A stretch of DNA of 53,735 nucleotides from Ancylobacter lacus (GTDB taxonomy: Bacteria; Pseudomonadota; Alphaproteobacteria; Rhizobiales; Xanthobacteraceae). Positions 1 through 8,200 of the stretch are shown here, in pieces. The stretch spans positions 1-53,735 of the forward strand of contig NZ_JAHBGE010000047.1 in assembly GCF_018390635.1 (NCBI RefSeq), written 5' to 3'. Under the pieces are notes generated by a model, which was not told the origin of the DNA, searched no databases, and was given only the letters and a program-made list of their open reading frames with translations. The stretch's first letter is position 1, and every line of letters starts with the position of its first letter. Made by a program: the position numbers and the translations under genes.

Positions 1-54
1 GAACGGTGGCCGGATAATGATTGGAATAGGTGGCCGGTTACGTCGGAATCCGCA
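1..54. mobile_element. Terminal fragment of an IS21-like insertion sequence
   Basis: Two imperfect copies of a GGTGGCCGG...GGAAT motif lie at 5-27 and 29-49. Repeated short motifs of this kind are typical of the ends of IS21-family elements (istA/istB type), and I recognise this GGTGGCCGG form from rhizobial relatives. Immediately after about position 54 the sequence becomes a codon-perfect Opp/Dpp ATPase reading frame with no start. The simplest reading is therefore that the element inserted into that gene and its end is preserved here. The rest of the element, including its transposase genes, would lie left of the window. Confidence 0.6.
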
Positions 55-624
55 CTCAATCCCCGCCAGACGGTCGGTACCGTGCTCGCCCGGCCGCTTG
101 CGCTCTACGACCGCGTGCGCGGCGGAGCGGCGCGGAAGCGGCGCGTCGAGGCATTGCTGGAGGCGGTCGAGCTCGATCCGGCCCTGCTCGCGCGCTACCC
201 CGCCGCGCTGTCCGGCGGGCAGAAGCAGCGCGTCTGCATCGCCCGCGCGCTGGCGGCCGAGCCGGATGTGATCGTCTGCGACGAGCCGACCTCGGCGCTC
301 GATCCGCTGGTCGCCGAAGGCGTGCTCGATCTTCTCGCGCGGCTCCAGGCACGGACCGGCGTCGCGCTCCTGTTCATCACCCACGATATCGCCATCGTGC
401 GCGCGCTGGCCCATTCCGTGGCGATCATGGCGCGCGGGCGCATCATTCGGCAGGGCCCGACGCGCGAGGCGCTGGCCCCGCCCTTCGACGCCGAGACCGC
501 GCGGCTGCTCGACGCGGTTCCCGAACTCGATGCCGGCTGGCTCACGGGCTGGCGCGAGCGCCGGGAGCGCCGGGAGCGCCGGGAGCATGACAAAGGCACA
601 GCCGGGCAGCGTGTCAGCGTCTAG
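55..624 (+). pseudogene. Oligopeptide/dipeptide ABC transporter ATP-binding protein, 5'-truncated
   Basis: The open frame begins at 55 with LNPRQTVG, the motif that follows the Q-loop in OppD/DppD-type ATPases. It continues with the ABC signature LSGGQKQRVCIARAL, the Walker B region VIVCDEPTSALD and the switch histidine in FITHD. The Walker A half is absent, because the gene is joined directly to an IS21-like end at about position 54. A GTG at 82 could start a shorter product, but that could not bind ATP normally. The intact protein would power peptide or nickel import at the inner membrane. The C-terminus carries a 9-bp repeat encoding RRE three times. The stop at 622-624 lies in the bases next to the IS5-like remnant, so the 3' end may also be disturbed. 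Confidence 0.8.
558..584 (+). repeat. 9-bp in-frame tandem repeat, 3 copies
   Basis: The unit GCGCCGGGA occurs three times without change and adds repeated Arg-Arg-Glu to the C-terminus of the truncated ABC ATPase. Confidence 0.85.
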
Positions 625-740
625 GGTCCAGACTCATAACCGGTGGCTGACGGTCGCGGCGACGCGGACGGCCGCGAGGACGTTGACGGCGTTGCGGTCG
701 TATCGTGTGGCAACGCGCCAGAAGTATCGCCGGATCTGTA
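622..740 (-). mobile_element. Remnant of an IS5-family insertion sequence (transposase C-terminus plus terminal repeat)
   Basis: On the minus strand the frame ending at about 638 reads RVATRYDRNAVNVLAAVRVA and then a stop. This matches the C-terminal 'RxATRYDK.A.NFLA' segment of IS5-family DDE transposases. It is followed by GGGTCCAGACTCATAAC (625-641 on the plus strand), which has the look of the terminal inverted repeat, next to a CTAG. Only the last 30-35 codons remain, and upstream of about 740 the sequence no longer resembles a transposase. This is a deletion scar and not a functional element. Confidence 0.6.
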
Positions 741-994
741 ATCGCGAGTTGGTCAAGGCGGTACAGCGCATCGCCGGCAACGGCACCGGCGATATGCGCT
801 GGAAGGCGCCGGGCGCGCTCGACTGGTCGACGGGAACCTACAATCCGCGTGTCGACACCACGCGGCGTGTGAAGGACCTGACTGACGCGGACATGAACAA
901 GGCCCTCAAAGACATCATGGCCGGCACAACCCGAGCCACGCTCAAGACGAAGAACCTACGCGGCAAGGCCATCGTGCGGTTCGACATCCGCTAA
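741..994 (+). pseudogene. Orphan 3' gene fragment, unrecognised
   Basis: Beyond the IS scar the plus-strand frame ending at 994 has normal coding composition. It reads through GDMRWKAPGALDW, an NPRVDTTRRVKDL segment, and ends in KNLRGKAIVRFDIR. It has no start of its own: the open frame only continues backwards through the antisense of the IS remnant. It therefore looks like the C-terminal 80 or so residues of a gene whose front was removed. I do not recognise the family. Its stop codon overlaps the stop of the convergent kinase gene by two bases. Confidence 0.45.
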
Positions 995-2022
995 ATCACT
1001 GAGGCGTCGTCCGCGTGGCGGATCGTGATCACGGCGCCAGGATGGGCATCGCTCACGGTGAGGGTCGCGCCCAGATTTCGGGTCAGCGCCTCGACGATCC
1101 GGGAGCCAAGGCCCGCCTTGGGTGCATCCGTCCCGCTCCGCAGGCCGATGCCGTCATCGGACACCGACAGGGTCCAGTTCTTGCCGGACGAACGGTAGTC
1201 GATCCCGATCCGACCCTTTGCCTGATCGGGAAAGGCATGCTTCAGCGCATTGATGACCAGCTCCGTGACGATCAGCCCCAAGCTGATGGAGCTGGCCGCC
1301 TCGACGGCGCTGTCATCCGCCGACACGATGATCGACAACCGAGCCGGATCGGCAATCATTGAGGCGCCGAGGCTCTCGCACAGTTGGGTAAAATAGTTCC
1401 GAAGCTCAACTTGCCCTGTGTCCGAGGCCGCGAGGTGCTTCTGAACCGCCGCGATGGAGACGACCCGGAAATGGGCGTTCTGGAGGTGCCCGCGCGCTTC
1501 CTCCGACTGAACCTGCCGGGCGCTCTGCATGAGCACGCTGGCAATGATCTGGAGGCTGTTCGCCACCCGATGCTGGATTTCCTGCAGCAGGATCGCTTTC
1601 TCCCGCACGAGGTCTTCGCGCTGCCGCGTCTCGGCGCGTGCGTCGGTGACGTCGCTCACGGCCATGAGCAGACGGGTTCGATCCATGTCCCCATCTTCCA
1701 GCCGGCGTGCATTGATCACCAGGCGCCGTGAGCTTTGGCCCGGCCGCACAAGGTCCATTTCATAGGCATCAATGCCGGTGCCTCCCGCCGCCACAACCTT
1801 GAGAAGCGAAGCCAGCGTGGGCAGGCCCCACTCCCCTTGCCCCAGCTGGCTCAGCCGGCGACCCGGGATCGTCGCCGGATCGATCTGGAAGGTGCGGCAG
1901 AAGGACGTGCTGGCGGCAATGAGCGTCTGATCTGCGTGCAGGAACAAGAGCGGCTCGTTCGACGAGACCACGACCGCAATGGTGCTCGCCGCCTCGAAAT
2001 GCGCAGTCGGTTCCAGTGTCAC
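991..2022 (-). CDS. PAS-HisKA_2 sensor histidine kinase
   Basis: This 343-residue protein has no membrane segment, so it should be cytoplasmic. Residues about 15-125 look like a PAS sensory domain. Residues 140-215 are a HisKA_2 dimerisation domain with the phosphoacceptor His151 in LLQEIQHRVANSLQ. The ATPase domain shows the N box at Asn258 (ELVINALKHA), a G1 box DDGIGL (289-294) and a GLGSRIV loop. HisKA_2 kinases commonly feed alphaproteobacterial general stress signalling (PhyR/NepR/EcfG) or light and blue-light sensing. The input is unknown here and no response regulator is adjacent. It lies just downstream of the ndvB-like gene on the same strand, 199 bp away, so it may be separately transcribed. 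Confidence 0.85.
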   Translation of the reverse strand: MTLEPTAHFEAASTIAVVVSSNEPLLFLHADQTLIAASTSFCRTFQIDPATIPGRRLSQLGQGEWGLPTLASLLKVVAAGGTGIDAYEMDLVRPGQSSRRLVINARRLEDGDMDRTRLLMAVSDVTDARAETRQREDLVREKAILLQEIQHRVANSLQIIASVLMQSARQVQSEEARGHLQNAHFRVVSIAAVQKHLAASDTGQVELRNYFTQLCESLGASMIADPARLSIIVSADDSAVEAASSISLGLIVTELVINALKHAFPDQAKGRIGIDYRSSGKNWTLSVSDDGIGLRSGTDAPKAGLGSRIVEALTRNLGATLTVSDAHPGAVITIRHADDASVI

Positions 2023-2192
2023 AGCCTACGCTTTCATGAGCCGAAAACGCGCGGGGCGTGTCATCACTCGGCGGCGCCGGCCCCGTTCATAGCTCGGGCT
2101 GAGGCTGGTCCGAACCTTAGCACATCGGTTGAAATCCTGGCGGTATTCTGGAGGTGGCGCAACGTGCGCGCGTATTGCTGAGCTTGGTGCGC

Positions 2193-2216
2193 GGGGGGCC
2201 GGGGCGGGGGCGGGGG
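2193..2216 (+). other. G-quadruplex-forming tract just 3' of the cyclic glucan synthase gene
   Basis: Four G-runs of 6, 4, 5 and 5 bases are separated by only 1-2 bases on the plus strand. They begin six bases beyond the end of the leftward synthase gene, whose stop lies at 2222-2224. The mRNA of that gene carries the C-rich complement. The tract fits the classical G4 motif. Whether it acts in transcription termination is inference. Confidence 0.6.
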
Positions 2217-2221
2217 ACAGC

Positions 2222-5200
2222 TCATCGCGTGCCCTGCCACACGAGTAGCTCGTGCGACCGGCCATCGAGGGCAATGCGCACCGGCCCTTCCGGCAGTGGC
2301 CCGCGCCGGCCATCCAGCACCAGGCCCGGTGCCCCGTCGCCCTCCGCCGGTCCTGACCGCACTTCGATGTGCCACACGGTCCCGTCCAGGCGCACCGTGG
2401 CGGAAAAGCCCGGCCAAGTGGCGGGAATACACGGCTCCACCAAAAGCCACTCACCCTGCCGCCTCAGGCCGAGCAGGCCCTCGATGCCGGCCCGCTGCAT
2501 CCAGCCGGCCGACCCCGTGTACCAGGACCAGCCGCCGCGGCCCACATGGGGCGCCACCGAATAGACGTCGGCCGCGACCACATAGGGCTCGACCTTGTAG
2601 CGCCCCGCCTCCTCAGCGGTGCGGGCGTGATTGATCGGATTGAGCAGCGAGAACAGCGCGTGCGCCCGGTCGCCGGACCCCAGCTTGGCGAAGGCCAGAA
2701 CAGCCCACATGGCGGCGTGAGTATATTGCCCGCCATTCTCACGCAGGCCCGGCGGGTAGCCCTTGATATAGCCGGGATCGAGCGGCGTCCGGTCGAAGGG
2801 CGGCGTGAACAGGGGGGCGATCCCGTCCTCCACACGGACCAGGTGGCGCTGGAGGGAGGCCATGGCGGCCTCGGCCCGCGACCCATCCGCTGCCCCGGAG
2901 AGAACGGCCCAGGATTGCGCGATGGAATCGATGCGGCATTCCGCGTTGAGTTTCGAGCCCAGCCACGTGCCGTCGTCGAAGGTGGCGCGGCGATACCATT
3001 CGCCATCCCAGGCGGAACGCTCGATGGATCGGGTCACCGATTGCGCATGGTCCCGCCAGCGGCGGGCGCGCGCGGGATCGCGCGCCTCGGCGCACGGCGC
3101 GAACATCTCGATGGTGCGGATGAGCAGCCAGCCGAGCCAGACGCTCTCCCCCTGCCCCTGCTCGCCGACACGGTTCATGCCGTCATTCCAGTCGCCGGTT
3201 CCCATGAGCGGCATGCCGAGCGCGCCGGTGAGCGCCACCGCGCGATCGAGAGCGCGCGCGCAGTGCTCGAACAGGGTTGCGCGCTCCTCGGAGGGCATCG
3301 GCAGGAAGAAGGCGTCGTGCTGGCCCGGTTGCAGTGCCGGCCCTTCGAGAAAAGGAACGACCTCGTCCAGAATCGAGGCATCCGCCGTGGACTCCATATA
3401 GGTCGCGGTGGCGAACGCCAGCCACACCACGTCGTCGGAGATGGCGGTGCGCACGCCCTGCCCCGTTTGCGGCAGCCACCAGTGCTGGACGTCGCCTTCG
3501 ACGAACTGCCGGCCGGCGGCACGCACGATATGGGCGCGGGTCTCCTTGGGCAGGGCCAGCGTCAGGGCCATGCCGTCCTGCAACTGGTCGCGGAAGCCAT
3601 AGGCGCCGCTGGCCTGATAGAAGCCGGAGCGCGCGGTGATGCGGCAGGCGAGTGTCTGATACAGCAGCCAGCCATTCAGCATGATGTCCATGGCCCGGTC
3701 CGGCGTCTTCACCTGCACGGTCCCGAGCACCTGCGTCCAGTGCGCCGTCACCGCGGCCAACACCGCGTCGAGGTCGGCCTGACGGTAGGCGGTGATCAAC
3801 GCGCGGGTCTGCTCAACGGACGCGCCCTGCCCGAGGAACGCGACCACCTCGATGCTTTCGCCAATGCCGAGCTCGACGACCGTCTGAAGGGCGGCACAGG
3901 GATCGAAGCCCGCGCCGGTGATGCCGGATAGGGGCCGGCCGCTCGCAAGACCGAGCGGCGCGGCAAGGCTGCCGCCACGGCCCAGAAATTCGGTGCGGTC
4001 CGCTGTCCAGGCGGTCTGCCGCCCGCAAAGATCGAGAAAGGCGACACGGGAGCCGAAGGCCGTGCTCCAGCGGTTGCGCGCCAGCATCGCGCCGCTGTGC
4101 GGATCGATCTCGGTAAGAATGAAGGGGGCGGACGCCCCGCGCGACGTGCCGAGGACCCAATCCGCATAGGCGGTGACGGAGAGCCGCCGCGGCCGGCCGG
4201 AGAGGTTGGTGAGCGTCAGGCGGGAAATCTTGATCGGGTCGTCCAGCGGCACGAACTGGAGCAGGTCGAGGCCGAGGCCGTTCGACTCATGGGAAAAGCG
4301 GCTGTAGCCGAAGCCGTGCCGGGCCACATAGGTCCCTGAGTCGCGCAGCGGCTGCGCCGTGGGACTCCACAGCTCGCCCGTGGCCTCGTCGCGGACATAG
4401 AAGGCCTCGCCGGGTGGATCCACGACAGGATCGTTCGACCACTGGGTCAACTGGTTCTCGCGGCTGTTGCCCGCCCAGCTGAACCCGCTGCCCTCGGCCG
4501 AAACCTGAAAGCCGAAGCCCTCATTGGCGATCACGTTGATCCAGGGCGCCGGGGTTGTGTCGCCGTTGGAAAGGACGGTGACATATTCCCGCCCGTCCTT
4601 GTCGAAGCCGCCCAGCCCATTGAAATACTCAAGCACCGGCGGCGGGCGAGCCGCGTTCGCAGGGGCCGGCCTGGGCTGCGCGGGCCGGTGCGGCAGCAGC
4701 GCCCCGGATGCGCGGCCGATCCGGGCAAGCTGGTCGGCCAGCGGCCCGCCCCGGGCCAGCAGCACCACGCGCGCGGCGGATTGAAGGAGGTCGCGGGACT
4801 CGATGCTCATGAGATCGGCGCGCAGCACATGGACGGCCCCCAAGACCTGCGCGTCGCCCAATGGCGGGCGGGTCTCCTGGGTCCGTGCTGCCGTTTCGAT
4901 GGCAATCTGCAGGTCCTGCACATAGGAGGCCGCGCGCTCGTTGACGATCACGATGTCGATGGCGAGGCGCTTCATCCGCCAGTATTCGCGGGCGCGCAGC
5001 AATTGCCGAACCTGCGCGATATCCTCAATTTCATCAATGCGCATGAGTACGATCGGCAGGTCGCCGGAGATGGCGTGCTGCCACAGACCGGATTGTGGCC
5101 CGGCACCGCGCCGGATGATCTCGGAGGAGGACCTGAACCGGCGATCCATACAAAGCAGCGGGGCGGTGAGCCGCTGGAAATCCGAGGCCTCGGCCAGATC

Positions 5201-8200
5201 CACGTCGATGTGGCGCAGCTGTACCTGCGCCTGCGTCCAGGCCAGCGTTCGGGCACGGTCGAAGGCATTGCGGTCATGATGGGCGTCGATGAGGCCCATC
5301 AGTTCCTCGCGCGTCGACGCCACCACCGTCCAGAAGGCGATGCGGGCGCTCCGGCCCGGTGCGATGCGCACGCTCTGGCGCAGCGAGAAGATGGGATCGA
5401 GTACCGTGCCGACCGTCTGGGAGAGCGCCGCGCCGTCCGTGATGGCGCGGGCCGTCGCAACGGTGCGACCACGGCCAATGAAGCGGGCGCGGTCGGTCTC
5501 GTATTGCGGGTCGCCAGCGCTCTCGCCTTCCACCACCATAAAGTGCGCCGCCCAGATGCGCGGTTCGCCCGGAGCGCGAGGACGCCGTGTCGCGACGAGG
5601 GCGCCGAATTCCGGCAGGTGCTCGGTCTGAACGAACATCTTGGCGAAGGCGGGGTGGGCCGTGTCGATGGCGGGTGTCGTGAGGACCAGCTCGGCATAGG
5701 AGGTCAGCTCGATCTCCCGCGCGCGTCGACCGGTATTGGTCAGGCAAACCCGCCGCACCTCGCCATTGTGCTCACCGGAGACGATCACATCCATGGTGGT
5801 GGTGAGGCCGGCATCCTGGCGGATGAACTCGGCATGGTCCTCGCCGAACAGGACATCTCCATGCGCGTCGTCGCCACCCTGCGGTTGGCTGGTGGGCGAC
5901 CATAAGGTGCCGCGCCTCAGGTCCCGCAGGAAGATGAAGGATCCCCTGTCATCGCGGGTGGTGTCCTCGTGCCAGCGTGTCACCGCAATGTCGCGCCAGC
6001 GGCTGTAGCCGCCGCCGGCTCCTGTCAGCATGACGGTATAGCTTCCGTTGGAGAGCAAATGCGTTACCGGCGGACCTGACAAGGGCAATGTCAGGTGGCG
6101 CACGGTGGTTGAGTCGTCCCCGGCCACCACCGCGGCGGCACGGACCTCCTCCGCGCGCGGGCGGGCTATGAAGACGTCGCGCGGTGACCGTTCCTGGAGG
6201 AGCAATTCGCTGGCGCGGATCATGGGCTCGCGGTGAAAACGGCTCCGCATTTCGCCGTCCCGCAGCGTATTGGCAACGGCAACAATGGTCATGCCTTGGT
6301 GGTGGGCCATGAAGCTGCGGACGATGGCGGCGTCCTCGCCGTCGGGCACGCGGGTGCGCGTGAAGTCGAGGGCTTCATAGAAGCCATAGCGCCCGCGCGC
6401 TCCCATCTCGGTGAGGCGGTCATAGTTTCGGACCGCGTGCTCGGGCGAGACCATGCTGGCCAGGCCCGTCGCATAGGGCGCAACGACGATATTCTCGGCC
6501 AGGCCACGCTTGAGGCCGAGCCCGGGGACGCCGAAATTGCCATATTGGTAAGTAAATTCAATGTCCCGCGCATTGTAGGCGGACTCGGACATTCCCCACG
6601 GCACGCCAAGGGACCGGCCATAGGCCTGCTGCCGCTCCACCACCAGGCGGCTGGTCTGTTCGAGCAGGCTGCCACTCGGTGCCCGCATTACCAGCGAGGG
6701 CATGAGATATTCAAACATCGACCCCGACCAGGAGATCAAAGCGGACGCATTGCCCAGCGGCGTGGCGAGGCGCCCGAGCCGGAACCAGTGGCGTGTGGGC
6801 GCGTCCCCCTTGGCGATAGCGAACAGGCTCGCAAGCCGGGCCTCGGAGGCCAGCAGGTCATAGCAACTCGGATCAAGGCCATTCTCGGTCAGCGCATAGC
6901 CGATGGACAGCAGCTTGCGCTCGGGATCCAGCAGGAAGGCGAAGTCCATCTCCAGCGCCATGGCGCGGGCGGTGGCGGCGAGCGCGGTGAGCCGCGCGGG
7001 AGTGTCTTCACTTACGCCCGGCATACGCAGGCGAAGGCGATCCTGGTCATGGCTGTTGACCGCCCGTCCGATGGCCTCGATCCAGAAAGCCACATCCGCC
7101 GATGGATCCTCCCCCGTCGCCGGCGCGACCTGAAGCGCCAGCCGGGACGCCTTGTCCACCAGGCGCTTCAGCACGGGTGTCATCACCTCCACGGTCTGGG
7201 TGCCCGTTAACTGCCCATCGATTTCAGCAAGCACCTCCTCCAGCGCCCGGGCAGAGGGGCTGCCCGCGCTCGGCAGCGCGGCACAGGCCGAGCGCGCCAG
7301 CGCAAGGGTGTCGGCAATGCCTTGCAAGGCGTCGGCGGCGAGCGGCGCCTGGACCCATTCCTCGCACGCATTGGCCAGCGTGATGAGATGTCCGGCAAGA
7401 TTGCCGCTGTCCACCGACGAGACATAGTCGGGTGGCAGAGGCGCGAGATCCCGGGTGCCGTACCAGTTGAAGAAGTGTCCCCGGAAACGGGGCAGCTTCT
7501 TCAAAGTGGCGAATGTGGCTTCCAGCCGTTCGAGCGTCTCGATCGTCCCCGCCCAGCCGAAATCCCGCGCGGCCACCGCCGAGAGCAGATAGAGGCCCAT
7601 ATTGGTGGGCGAGGTCCGATGCGCGAGGACGGGCCGTGGCACTTCCTGGAAATTGTCAGGGGGCAGCATGTTGTCGTCGGGCGTGACGAATGTCTCGAAA
7701 TAGCGCCAGGTGCGCCGGGCGATCAGCCGCAAGGCGGCTGCATCGGACGGGCCGATGGCGAGGCGGACGGGCACGCTGGGCGAGCGGCTGACCACCAGGG
7801 CCACGGCCGGCGCGGCGAGCCAGAGCAGCGCGAGGGGCAGGATCAGCGGCCATGTGCCGGGCGCCAGGAACAACGCGGCCGCAGCCGCGACCGTCACGAG
7901 CCCCATTCCCCCGGCCATTTGCCGGCAGAAGCCCGACAGGGTCAGGCGGGGCCCCGCCGAGAATGTGGCCGCCGTGGCCCATTCCAGCAGATGTCGCCGC
8001 GTCACGAACAGCCGCACGAGTGTGCGAACCGCCGCATCCCCCGCGGACCAGGCCTGATCCGCCAGGAAGGCGAGGGACAAAAGAGTCTGCGAGGCGGCGA
8101 GCCTGAGGTCGTCCAGCACCTGAAGAAAGTGGCTGCGCACGCGCAAGCCGGGGCGGGGCGGCATGAAGTTGAAGAGAACCGGCAGGAGGGCGGGCACCGC

